Part shown: piece by piece, positions 10,141 to 22,100 of the stretch
Layout: each line of letters opens with the position of its first letter
How positions within the stretch are numbered: the stretch's first letter is position 1
Source of the DNA: Ptiloglossa arizonensis
Lineage: Eukaryota > Arthropoda > Insecta > Hymenoptera > Colletidae
DNA length: 64,000 nt
Direction: 5' to 3'
Assembly: GCF_051014685.1 (NCBI RefSeq)
Contig: NW_027478788.1
Location: 479,133-543,132 of the forward strand
Made by a program: the position numbers and the translations under genes
The notes under the pieces: generated by a model
Told to the model about the DNA's origin: nothing
Seen by the model: only the letters and a program-made list of their open reading frames with translations
The model's database searches: none

Positions 10141-13100
10141 CAGAAATTTTGCGAATTGTTCAATCCGTTCGCGAGATATGGCAGTTTGGAGGTAAGCAAC
10201 GCTTGAGAAACTCAAAATTTTCGCAGTTCTGAAGCTCGAAACGAATAACTAGAACGGCCTAGGGGAAAAGTACGCATACCGTTGTAATCGGGCGAGTTTC
10301 TACCTTCAGATGCAACAGAAATTTTGCGGGTTGGTCAATCCGTTCGCGAGATATGGCAGTTTGGAAGTAAGAAACGCTAGAGAAACTCAAAATTTTCGCA
10401 GTTCTGATGCTCGAAACGAATAACTAGAACGGCCTAGGGAAAAAGTACGCATAGTGTTGTAATCGGGCGAGTTTCTACTTTCAGATGCAACAGAAATTTT
10501 GCGGATTGGTCAATCCGTTCGCGAGATATGGCAGTTTGGAGGTAAGAAACGCTCGAGAAACTCAAAATTTTCGCAGTTCTGATGCTCGACAAGCATAACT
10601 AGAACGGCCTAGGGGAAAAGTACGCACACCGTTGTAATCGGGCGAGTTTCTACTTTCAGATGCAACAGAAATTTTGCGGATTGGTCATTCCGTTCGCGAA
10701 ATATGGCAGTTTGGAGGTAAGAAACGCTTGAGAAACTCGAAATTTTCGCAGTTCTGATGCTCGACAAGCATAACTAGAACGGCCTAGGGGAAAAGTACGC
10801 ACACCGTTGTAATCGGGCGAGTTTCTACTTTCAGATGCAACAGAAATTTTGCGGATTGGTCAATCCGTGCGCGAGATATGGCAGTTTGGATGTAAGAAAC
10901 GCTGGAGAAACTCAAAATTTTCGCAGTTCTGATGCTCGACAAGCATAACTAGAACGGCCTAGGGGAAAAGTACGCATACCGTTGTAATCGGGCGAGTTTC
11001 TACCTTCAGATGCAACAGAAATTTTGCGGGTTGGTCAATCCGTTCGCGAGATATGGCAGTTTGGATGTAAGAAACGCTTGAGAAACTCAAAATTTTCGCA
11101 GTTCTGATGCTCGAAACGAATAACTAGAACGGCCTAGGGAAAAAGTACGCATACCGTTGTAATCGGGCGAGTTTCTACTTTCAGATGCAACAGAAATTTT
11201 GCGGATTGGTCAATCCGTTCGCGAGTTAAGGCAGTTTGGAGGTAAGAAACGCTTGAGAAACTCGTAATTTTCGCAATTCTGATGCTCGAAACGAATAACT
11301 AGAACGGCCTAGGGGAAAAGTACGCATACCGTTGTAATCGGGCGAGTTTCTACCTTCCGATACAACAGAAATTTTGCGGGTTGGTCAATCCGTTCGCGAG
11401 ATATGGCAGTTTGGAAGTAAGAAACGCTTGAGAAACTCAAAATTTTCGCAGTTCTGATGCTCGAAACGAATAACTAGAACGGCCTAGGGAAAAAGTACGC
11501 ATAGTGTTGTAATCGGGCGAGTTTCTACTTTCAGATGCAATAGAAATTTTGAGGATTGGTCAATCCGTTCGCGAGATATGGCAGTTTGGAGGTAAGAAAC
11601 GCTCGAGAAACTCAAAATTTTCGCAGTTCTGATGCTCGACAAGCATAACTAGAACGGCCTAGGGGAAAAGTACGCACACCGTTGTAATCGGGCGAGTTTC
11701 TACTTTCAGATGCAACAGAAATTTTGCGGATTGGTCATTCCGTTCGCGAGATATGGCAGTTTGGAGGTAAGAAATGCTTGAGAAACTCAAAATTTTCGCA
11801 GTTCTGATGCTCGACAAGCATAACTAGAACGGCCTAGGGGAAAAGTACGCACACCGTTGTAATCGGGCGAGTTTCTACTTTCAGATGCAACAGAAATTTT
11901 GCGGATTGGTGAATCCGTTCGCGAGATATGGCAGTTTGGAAGTAAGCAACGCTTGAGAAACTCAAAATTTTCGCAGTTCTGTTGCTCGAAACGAATAACT
12001 AGAACGGGCTAGGGGAAAAGTACGCATACAGTTGTAATCGGGCGAATTTCTACTTTCAGATGCAACAGAAATTTTGCGGATTGGTCAATCCGTTCGCGAG
12101 ATATGGCAGTTTGGATGTAAGAAACGCTCGAGAAACTCAAAATTTTCGCAGTTCTGATGCTCGAAACGAATAACTAGAACGGCCTAGGGGAAAAGTACGC
12201 ACACCGTTGTAATCGGGCGAGTTTCTACTTTCAGATGCAACAGAAATTTTGCGGATTGGTCAATCCGTTCGCGAGATATGGCAGTTTGGAGGTAAGCAAC
12301 GCTTGAGAAACTCAAAATTTTCGCAGTTCTGTTGCTCGAAACGAATAACTAGAACGGCCTAGGGGAAAAGTACGCATACCGTTGTAATCGGGCGAGTTTC
12401 TACTTTCGGATGCAATAGAAAGTTTGCGGATTGGTCAATCCGTTCGTGAGATATGGCAGTTTGGAGGTAAGAAACGCTTGAGAAACTCAAAATTTTCGCA
12501 GTTCTGATGCTCGACAAGCATAACTAGAACGGCCTAGGGGAAAAGTACGCACACCGTTGTAATCGGGCGAGTTTCTACTTTCAGATGCAACAGAAATTTT
12601 GCGGATTGGTCAATCCGTTCGCGAGATATGGCAGTTTGGAGGTAAGAAACGCTTGAGAAACTCAAAATTTTCGCAGTTCTGATGCTCGAAACGAATAACT
12701 AGAACGGCCTAGGGGAAAAGTACGCATAGTGTTGTAATCGGGCGAGTTTCTACTTTCAGATGCAACAGAAATTTTGCGGATTGGTCAATCCGTTCGCGAG
12801 ATATGGCAGGTTGGAGGTAAGAAACGCTTGAGAAACTCAAAATTTTCGCAGTTCTGATGCTCGAAACGAATAACTAGAACGGGCTAGGGGAAAAGTACGC
12901 ATACATTTGTAATCGGGCGAATTTCTACTTTCAGATGCAACAGAAATTTTGCGGATTGGTCATTCCGTTCGCGAGATATGGCAGTTTGGAGGTAAGAAAC
13001 GCTTGAGAAACTCAAAATTTTCGCAGTTCTGATGCTCGAAACGAATAACTAGAACGGCCTAGGAGAAAAGTACGCATAGTGTTGTAATCGGGCGAGCTTC

Positions 13101-15525
13101 TACTTTCAGATGCAACAGAAATTTTGCGGATTGGTCAATCCGTTCGCGAGATATGGCAGTTTGGAGGTACGAAACGCTTGAGAAACTCAAAATTTTCGCA
13201 GTTCTGATGCTCGAAACGAATAACTAGAACGGCCTAGGGGAAAAGTACGCATACCGTTGTAATCGGGCGAGTTTCTACTTTCAGATGCAACAGTAATTTT
13301 GCGGATTGGTCAATCCGTTCGCGAGATATGGCAGTTTGGAGGTACGAAACGCTTGAGAAACTCAAAATTTTCGCAGTTCTGATGCTCGAAACGAATAACT
13401 AGAACGGCCTAGGGGAAAAGTACGCATACCGTTGTAATCGGGCGAGTTTCTACCTTCAGATGCAACAGAAATTTTGCGGGTTGGTCAATCCGTTCGCGAG
13501 ATATGGCAGTTTGGAAGTAAGAAACGCTTGAGAAACTCAAAATTTTCGCAGTTTTGATGCTCGAAACGAATAACTAGAACGGCCTAGGGAAAAAGTACGC
13601 ATAGTGTTGTAATCGGGCGAGTTTCTACTTTCAGATGCAACAGAAATTTTTCGGATTGGTCAATCCGTTCGCGAGATATGGCAGTTTGGAGGTATGAAAC
13701 GCTTGAGAAACTCAAAATTTTCGCAGTTCTGATGCTCGAAACGAATAACTAGAACAGCCTAGGGGAAAAGTACGCACACCGTTGTAATCGGGCGAGTTTC
13801 TACCTTCAGATGCAACAGAAATTTTTCGGATTGGTCAATCCGTTCGCGAGATATGGCAGTTTGGAAGTAAGAAACGCTTGAGAAACTCAAAATTTTCGCA
13901 GCTCTGATGCTCGAAACGAATAACTAGAACGGCCTAGGGGAAAAGTACGCATAGTGTTGTAATCGGGCGAGTTTCTACTTTCAGATGCAACAGAAATTTT
14001 GCGGATTGGTCAATCCGTTCGCGAGATATGGCAGTTTGGAAGTACGAAACGCTTGAGAAACTCAAAATTTTCGCAGTTCTGATGCTCGAAACGAATAACT
14101 AGAACGGCCTAGGGGAAAAGTACGCATACCGTTGTAATCGGGCGAGTTTCTACCTTCAGATGCAACAGAAATTTTGCGGGTTGGTCAATCCGTTCGCGAG
14201 ATATGGCAGTTTGGAAGTAAGAAACGCTTGAGAAACTCAAAATTTTCGCAGTTCTGATGCTCGAAACGAATAACTAGAACGGCCTAGGGAAAAAGTACGC
14301 ATAGTGTTGTAATCGGGCGAGTTTCTACTTTCAGATGCAACAGAAATTTTGCGGATTGGTCAATCCGTTCGCGAGATATGGCAGTTTGGATGTAAGAAAC
14401 GCTCGAGAAACTCAAAATTTTCGCAGTTCTGATGCTCGAAACGAATAACTAGAACGGCCTAAGGGAAAAGTACGCACACCGTTGTAATCGGGCGAGTTTC
14501 TACTTTCAGATGCAACAGAAATTTTGCGGATTGGTCAATCCGTTCGCGAGATATGGCAGTTTGGAGGTAAGCAACGCTTGAGAAACTCAAAATTTTCGCA
14601 GTTCTGAAGCTCGAAACGAATAACTAGAACGGCCTAGGGGAAAAGTACGCATACCGTTGTAATCGGGCGAGTTTCTACCTTCAGATGCAACAGAAATTTT
14701 GCGGGTTGGTCAATCCGTTCGCGAGATATGGCAGTTTGGAAGTAAGAAACGCTAGAGAAACTCAAAATTTTCGCAGTTCTGATGCTCGAAACGAATAACT
14801 AGAACGGCCTAGGGAAAAAGTACGCATAGTGTTGTAATCGGGCGAGTTTCTACTTTCAGATGCAACAGAAATTTTGCGGATTGGTCAATCCGTTCGCGAG
14901 ATATGGCAGTTTGGAGGTAAGAAACGCTCGAGAAACTCAAAATTTTCGCAGTTCTGATGCTCGACAAGCATAACTAGAACGGCCTAGGGGAAAAGTACGC
15001 ACACCGTTGTAATCGGGCGAGTTTCTACTTTCAGATGCAACAGAAATTTTGCGGATTGGTCATTCCGTTCGCGAAATATGGCAGTTTGGAGGTAAGAAAC
15101 GCTTGAGAAACTCGAAATTTTCGCAGTTCTGATGCTCGACAAGCATAACTAGAACGGCCTAGGGGAAAAGTACGCACACCGTTGTAATCGGGCGAGTTTC
15201 TACTTTCAGATGCAACAGAAATTTTGCGGATTGGTCAATCCGTGCGCGAGATATGGCAGTTTGGAGGTAAGAAACGCTGGAGAAACTCAAAATTTTCGCA
15301 GTTCTGATGCTCGACAAGCATAACTAGAACGGCCTAGGGGAAAAGTACGCATACCGTTGTAATCGGGCGAGTTTCTACCTTCAGATGCAACAGAAATTTT
15401 GCGGGTTGGTCAATCCGTTCGCGAGATATGGCAGTTTGGATGTAAGAAACGCTTGAGAAACTCAAAATTTTCGCAGTTCTGATGCTCGAAACGAATAACT
15501 AGAACGGCCTAGGGAAAAAGTACGC
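10141..15525 (+). repeat. 25-monomer-offset copy: 10141-11150 and 14516-15525
   Basis: About 1 kb recurs 4375 bp apart. Shared markers are gttctgaagctcg (10226 and 14601), gctagagaaac (10376 and 14751), gcgaaatatgg (10693 and 15068), ctcgaaatttt (10736 and 15111) and the rare cgtgcgcgag (10866 and 15241). One clear difference is ggatgtaag (10888) against ggaggtaag (15263). The match ends where catacc (11150) meets catagt (15525). The 14516 copy is part of the 13-monomer tandem. Confidence 0.82.
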
Positions 15526-18290
15526 ATAGTGTTGTAATCGGGCGAGTTTCTACTTTCAGATGCAACAGAAATTTTTCGGATTGGTCAATCCGTTCGCGAG
15601 ATATGGCAGTTTGGAGGTATGAAACGCTTGAGAAACTCAAAATTTTCGCAGTTCTGATGCTCGAAACGAATAACTAGAACGGCCTAGGGGAAAAGTACGC
15701 ACACCGTTGTAATCGGGCGAGTTTCTACCTTCAGATGCAACAGAAATTTTTCGGATTGGTCAATCCGTTCGCGAGATATGGCAGTTTGGAAGTAAGAAAC
15801 GCTTGAGAAACTCAAAATTTTCGCAGCTCTGATGCTCGAAACGAATAACTAGAACGGCCTAGGGGAAAAGTACGCATAGTGTTGTAATCGGGCGAGTTTC
15901 TACTTTCAGATGCAACAGAAATTTTGCGGATTGGTCAATCCGTTCGCGAGATATGGCAGTTTGGAAGTACGAAACGCTTGAGAAACTCAAAATTTTCGCA
16001 GTTCTGATGCTCGAAACGAATAACTAGAACAGCCTAGGGGAAAAGTACGCACACCGTTGTAATCGGGCGAGTTTCTACCTTCAGATGCAACAGAAATTTT
16101 TCGGATTGGTCAATCCGTTCGCGAGATATGGCAGTTTGGAAGTAAGAAACGCTTGAGAAACTCAAAATTTTCGCAGCTCTGATGCTCGAAACGAATAACT
16201 AGAACGGCCTAGGGGAAAAGTACGCATAGTGTTGTAATCGGGCGAGTTTCTACTTTCAGATGCAACAGAAATTTTGCGGATTGGTCAATCCGTTCGCGAG
16301 ATATGGCAGTTTGGAAGTACGAAACGCTTGAGAAACTCAAAATTTTCGCAGTTCTGATGCTCGAAACGAATAACTAGAACGGCCTAGGGGAAAAGTACGC
16401 ATACCGTTGTAATCGGGCGAGTTTCTACCTTCAGATGCAACAGAAATTTTGCGGGTTGGTCAATCCGTTCGCGAGATATGGCAGTTTGGAAGTAAGAAAC
16501 GCTTGAGAAACTCAAAATTTTCGCAGTTCTGATGCTCGAAACGAATAACTAGAACGGCCTAGGGAAAAAGTACGCATAGTGTTGTAATCGGGCGAGTTTC
16601 TACTTTCAGATGCAACAGAAATTTTGCGGATTGGTCAATCCGTTCGCGAGATATGGCAGTTTGGATGTAAGAAACGCTCGAGAAACTCAAAATTTTCGCA
16701 GTTCTGATGCTCGAAACGAATAACTAGAACGGCCTAAGGGAAAAGTACGCACACCGTTGTAATCGGGCGAGTTTCTACTTTCAGATGCAACAGAAATTTT
16801 GCGGATTGGTCAATCCGTTCGCGAGATATGGCAGTTTGGAGGTAAGCAACGCTTGAGAAACTCAAAATTTTCGCAGTTCTGAAGCTCGAAACGAATAACT
16901 AGAACGGCCTAGGGGAAAAGTACGCATACCGTTGTAATCGGGCGAGTTTCTACCTTCAGATGCAACAGAAATTTTGCGGGTTGGTCAATCCGTTCGCGAG
17001 ATATGGCAGTTTGGAAGTAAGAAACGCTAGAGAAACTCAAAATTTTCGCAGTTCTGATGCTCGAAACGAATAACTAGAACGGCCTAGGGAAAAAGTACGC
17101 ATAGTGTTGTAATCGGGCGAGTTTCTACTTTCAGATGCAACAGAAATTTTGCGGATTGGTCAATCCGTTCGCGAGATATGGCAGTTTGGAGGTAAGAAAC
17201 GCTCGAGAAACTCAAAATTTTCGCAGTTCTGATGCTCGACAAGCATAACTAGAACGGCCTAGGGGAAAAGTACGCACACCGTTGTAATCGGGCGAGTTTC
17301 TACTTTCAGATGCAACAGAAATTTTGCGGATTGGTCATTCCGTTCGCGAAATATGGCAGTTTGGAGGTAAGAAACGCTTGAGAAACTCGAAATTTTCGCA
17401 GTTCTGATGCTCGACAAGCATAACTAGAACGGCCTAGGGGAAAAGTACGCACACCGTTGTAATCGGGCGAGTTTCTACTTTCAGATGCAACAGAAATTTT
17501 GCGGATTGGTCAATCCGTGCGCGAGATATGGCAGTTTGGAGGTAAGAAACGCTGGAGAAACTCAAATTTTCGCAGTTCTGATGCTCGACAAGCATAACTA
17601 GAACGGCCTAGGGGAAAAGTACGCATACCGTTGTAATCGGGCGAGTTTCTACCTTCAGATGCAACAGAAATTTTGCGGGTTGGTCAATCCGTTCGCGAGA
17701 TATGGCAGTTTGGATGTAAGAAACGCTTGAGAAACTCAAAATTTTCGCAGTTCTGATGCTCGAAACGAATAACTAGAACGGCCTAGGGAAAAAGTACGCA
17801 TAGTGTTGTAATCGGGCGAGTTTCTACTTTCAGATGCAACAGAAATTTTTCGGATTGGTCAATCCGTTCGCGAGATATGGCAGTTTGGAGGTATGAAACG
17901 CTTGAGAAACTCAAAATTTTCGCAGTTCTGATGCTCGAAACGAATAACTAGAACGGCCTAGGGAAAAGTACGCACACCGTTGTAATCGGGCGAGTTTCTA
18001 CCTTCAGATGCAACAGAAATTTTTCGGATTGGTCAATCCGTTCGCGAGATATGGCAGTTTGGAAGTAAGAAACGCTTGAGAAACTCAAAATTTTCGCAGC
18101 TCTGATGCTCGAAACGAATAACTAGAACGGCCTAGGGGAAAAGTACGCATAGTGTTGTAATCGGGCGAGTTTCTACTTTCAGATGCAACAGAAATTTTGC
18201 GGATTGGTCAATCCGTTCGCGAGATATGGCAGTTTGGAAGTACGAAACGCTTGAGAAACTCAAAATTTTCGCAGTTCTGATGCTCGAAAC
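13700..18290 (+). repeat. 13-monomer tandem unit, two copies (2275 bp each)
   Basis: 13700-15974 is followed directly by 15975-18250 with the same order of monomer variants. Matching marks are agaacagcct (13751 and 16026), the aattttcggatt/cagctctg pair, gttctgaagctcg (14601 and 16876), gcgaaatatgg, cgtgcgcgag and ggtatgaaac. The second copy has 1-bp deletions at 17564-17566 and 17961-17963 that the first lacks. The second copy ends near 18290, where agaacggcct/catacc replaces the expected agaacagcct/cacacc. This is the clearest regular higher-order unit in region 2. Confidence 0.85.
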
Positions 18291-19195
18291 GAATAACTAG
18301 AACGGCCTAGGGGAAAAGTACGCATACCGTTGTAATCGGGCGAGTTTCTACTTCAGATGCAACAGAAATTTTGCGGGTTGGTCAATCCGTTCGCGAGATA
18401 TGGCAGTTTGGAAGTAAGAAACGCTTGAGAAACTCAAAATTTTCGCAGTTCTGATGCTCGAAACGAATAACTAGAACGGCCTAGGGAAAAAGTACGCATA
18501 GTGTTGTAATCGGGCGAGTTTCTACTTTCAGATGCAACAGAAATTTTGCGGATTGGTCAATCCGTTCGCGAGATATGGCAGTTTGGATGTAAGAAACGCT
18601 CGAGAAACTCAAAATTTTCGCAGTTCTGATGCTCGAAACGAATAACTAGAACGGCCTAAGGGAAAAGTACGCACACCGTTGTAATCGGGCGAGTTTCTAC
18701 TTTCAGATGCAACAGAAATTTTGCGGATTGGTCAATCCGTTCGCGAGATATGGCAGTTTGGAGGTAAGCAACGCTTGAGAAACTCAAAATTTTCGCAGTT
18801 CTGAAGCTCGAAACGAATAACTAGAACGGCCTAGGGGAAAAGTACGCATACCGTTGTAATCGGGCGAGTTTCTACCTTCAGATGCAACAGAAATTTTGCG
18901 GGTTGGTCAATCCGTTCGCGAGATATGGCAGTTTGGAAGTAAGAAACGCTAGAGAAACTCAAAATTTTCGCAGTTCTGATGCTCGAAACGAATAACTAGA
19001 ACGGCCTAGGGAAAAAGTACGCATAGTGTTGTAATCGGGCGAGTTTCTACTTTCAGATGCAACAGAAATTTTGCGGATTGGTCAATCCGTTCGCGAGATA
19101 TGGCAGTTTGGAGGTAAGAAACGCTCGAGAAACTCAAAATTTTCGCAGTTCTGATGCTCGACAAGCATAACTAGAACGGCCTAGGGGAAAAGTAC
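16040..19195 (+). repeat. Partial third copy of the 13-monomer series, 11 monomers on
   Basis: About 16040-17272 resembles 17962-19195, with gttctgaagctcg at 16876 and 18798 (1922 bp = 11 monomers less three 1-bp deletions). The third pass through the series is therefore two monomers shorter than the unit. It ends near 19193, where catacc replaces cacacc, and the sequence passes into the 47-monomer copy that starts near 19127. Confidence 0.75.
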
Positions 19196-22100
19196 GCATA
19201 CCGTTGTAATCGGGCGAGTTTCTACCTTCAGATGCAACAGAAATTTTGCGGGTTGGTCAATCCGTTCGCGAGATATGGCAGTTTGGATGTAAGAAACGCT
19301 TGAGAAACTCAAAATTTTCGCAGTTCTGATGCTCGAAACGAATAACTAGAACGGCCTAGGGAAAAAGTACGCATACCGTTGTAATCGGGCGAGTTTCTAC
19401 TTTCAGATGCAACAGAAATTTTGCGGATTGGTCAATCCGTTCGCGAGTTAAGGCAGTTTGGAGGTAAGAAACGCTTGAGAAACTCGTAATTTTCGCAATT
19501 CTGATGCTCGAAACGAATAACTAGAACGGCCTAGGGGAAAAGTACGCATACCGTTGTAATCGGGCGAGTTTCTACCTTCAGATGCAACAGAAATTTTGCG
19601 GGTTGGTCAATCCGTTCGCGAGATATGGCAGTTTGGAAGTAAGAAACGCTTGAGAAACTCAAAATTTTCGCAGTTCTGATGCTCGAAACGAATAACTAGA
19701 ACGGCCTAGGGAAAAAGTACGCATAGTGTTGTAATCGGGCGAGTTTCTACTTTCAGATGCAACAGAAATTTTGCGGATTGGTCAATCCGTTCGCGAGATA
19801 TGGCAGTTTGGAGGTAAGAAACGCTCGAGAAACTCAAAATTTTCGCAGTTCTGATGCTCGACAAGCATAACTAGAACGGCCTAGGGGAAAAGTACGCACA
19901 CCGTTGTAATCGGGCGAGTTTCTACTTTCAGATGCAACAGAAATTTTGCGGATTGGTCATTCCGTTCGCGAGATATGGCAGTTTGGAGGTAAGAAATGCT
20001 TGAGAAACTCAAAATTTTCGCAGTTCTGATGCTCGACAAGCATAACTAGAACGGCCTAGGGGAAAAGTACGCACACCGTTGTAATCGGGCGAGTTTCTAC
20101 TTTCAGATGCAACAGAAATTTTGCGGATTGGTGAATCCGTTCGCGAGATATGGCAGTTTGGAAGTAAGCAACGCTTGAGAAACTCAAAATTTTCGCAGTT
20201 CTGTTGCTCGAAACGAATAACTAGAACGGGCTAGGGGAAAAGTACGCATACAGTTGTAATCGGGCGAATTTCTACTTTCAGATGCAACAGAAATTTTGCG
20301 GATTGGTCAATCCGTTCGCGAGATATGGCAGTTTGGATGTAAGAAACGCTCGAGAAACTCAAAATTTTCGCAGTTCTGATGCTCGAAACGAATAACTAGA
20401 ACGGCCTAGGGGAAAAGTACGCACACCGTTGTAATCGGGCGAGTTTCTACTTTCAGATGCAACATAAATTTTGCGGATTGGTCAATCCGTTCGCGAGATA
20501 TGGCAGTTTGGAGGTAAGCAACGCTTGAGAAACTCAAAATTTTCGCAGTTCTGTTGCTCGAAACGAATAACTAGAACGGCCTAGGGGAAAAGTACGCATA
20601 CCGTTGTAATCGGGCGAGTTTCTACTTTCGGATGCAATAGAAAGTTTGCGGATTGGTCAATCCGTTCGTGAGATATGGCAGTTTGGAGGTAAGAAACGCT
20701 TGAGAAACTCAAAATTTTCGCAGTTCTGATGCTCGACAAGCATAACTAGAACGGCCTAGGGGAAAAGTACGCACACCGTTGTAATCGGGCGAGTTTCTAC
20801 TTTCAGATGCAACAGAAATTTTGCGGATTGGTCAATCCGTTCGCGAGATATGGCAGTTTGGAGGTAAGAAACGCTTGAGAAACTCAAAATTTTCGCAGTT
20901 CTGATGCTCGAAACGAATAACTAGAACGGCCTAGGGGAAAAGTACGCATAGTGTTGTAATCGGGCGAGTTTCTACTTTCAGATGCAACAGAAATTTTGCG
21001 GATTGGTCAATCCGTTCGCGAGATATGGCAGGTTGGAGGTAAGAAACGCTTGAGAAACTCAAAATTTTCGCAGTTCTGATGCTCGAAACGAATAACTAGA
21101 ACGGGCTAGGGAAAAGTACGCATACATTTGTAATCGGGCGAATTTCTACTTTCAGATGCAACAGAAATTTTGCGGATTGGTCATTCCGTTCGCGAGATAT
21201 GGCAGTTTGGAGGTAAGAAACGCTTGAGAAACTCAAATTTTCGCAGTTCTGATGCTCGAAACGAATAACTAGAACGGCCTAGGAGAAAAGTACGCATAGT
21301 GTTGTAATCGGGCGAGTTTCTACTTTCAGATGCAACAGAAATTTTGCGGATTGGTCAATCCGTTCGCGAGATATGGCAGTTTGGAGGTACGAAACGCTTG
21401 AGAAACTCAAAATTTTCGCAGTTCTGATGCTCGAAACGAATAACTAGAACGGCCTAGGGGAAAAGTACGCATACCGTTGTAATCGGGCGAGTTTCTACCT
21501 TCAGATGCAACAGAAATTTTGCGGATTGGTCAATCCGTTCGCGAGATATGGCAGTTTGGAGGTAAGCAACGCTTGAAAAACTCAAAATTTTCGCAGTTCT
21601 GTTGCTCGAAACGAATAACTAGAACGGGCTAGGGGAAAAGTACGCATACATTTGTAATCGGGCGAATTTCTACTTTCAGATGCAGCAGAAATTTTGCGGG
21701 TTGGTCAATCCGTTCGCGAGATATGGCAGTTTCGAGGTAAGAAACGCTCGAGAAACTCAAAATTTTCGCAGTTCTGATGCTCGACAAGCATAACTAGAAC
21801 GGCCTAGGGGAAAAGTACGCACACCGTTGAAATCGGGCGAGTTTCTACTTTCAGATGCAACAGAAATTTGCGGATTGGTCAATCCGTTCGCGAGATATGG
21901 CTGTTTGGAGGTAAGCAACGCTTGAGAAACTCAAAATTTTCGCAGTTCTGTTGCTCGAAACGAATAACTAGAACGGGCTAGGGGAAAAGTACGCATACGG
22001 TTGTAATCGGGCGAGTTTCTACTTTCAGATGCATCAGAAATTTTGCGGATTGGACAATCTGCTCGCGAGATGTGGCAGTTTGTAGGAGAGAAACGCTCGA

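Larger units (their letters stand above)
10141..20275 (+). repeat. Region 2: 13-monomer unit and related copies
   Basis: This stretch is dominated by repeats of one ordered series of variants. Signature forms are gttctgaagctcg, gcgggttggtcaa, agggaaaaagtacgcatagt, ggtatgaaac, aattttcggatt and gcgaaatatgg. The series appears fully in 13700-15974 and 15975-18250 and partly at 10141-11150 and 17962-19195. The monomer trio ggtacgaaac, then gcgggttgg with ggaagtaag, then agggaaaaag recurs many times here and again in 22.6-30.9 kb and 45.5-47.2 kb. No gene or foreign insert is present. Confidence 0.85.
10905..21497 (+). repeat. 47-monomer-offset copy: 10905-13275 and 19127-21497
   Basis: About 2.37 kb recurs 8222-8225 bp apart (47 monomers; three 1-bp deletions lie between). 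Diagnostic shared forms are gcgagttaagg with ctcgtaatttt (11221 and 19443), ggtaagaaatgc (11769 and 19990), ggtgaatcc (about 11908 and 20130), the catacagttg unit, gcaatagaaagtttgcgg with cgtgag (12414 and 20635), gcaggttgg (12804 and 21026) and ctaggagaaa. Differences I saw include taccttccgatac (11351), gcaatagaaattttgagg (11537), gcgagcttc (13091) and aacataaatt (20461). The copy is interrupted by the 13-monomer tandem, so it predates or spans that expansion. Confidence 0.82.
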
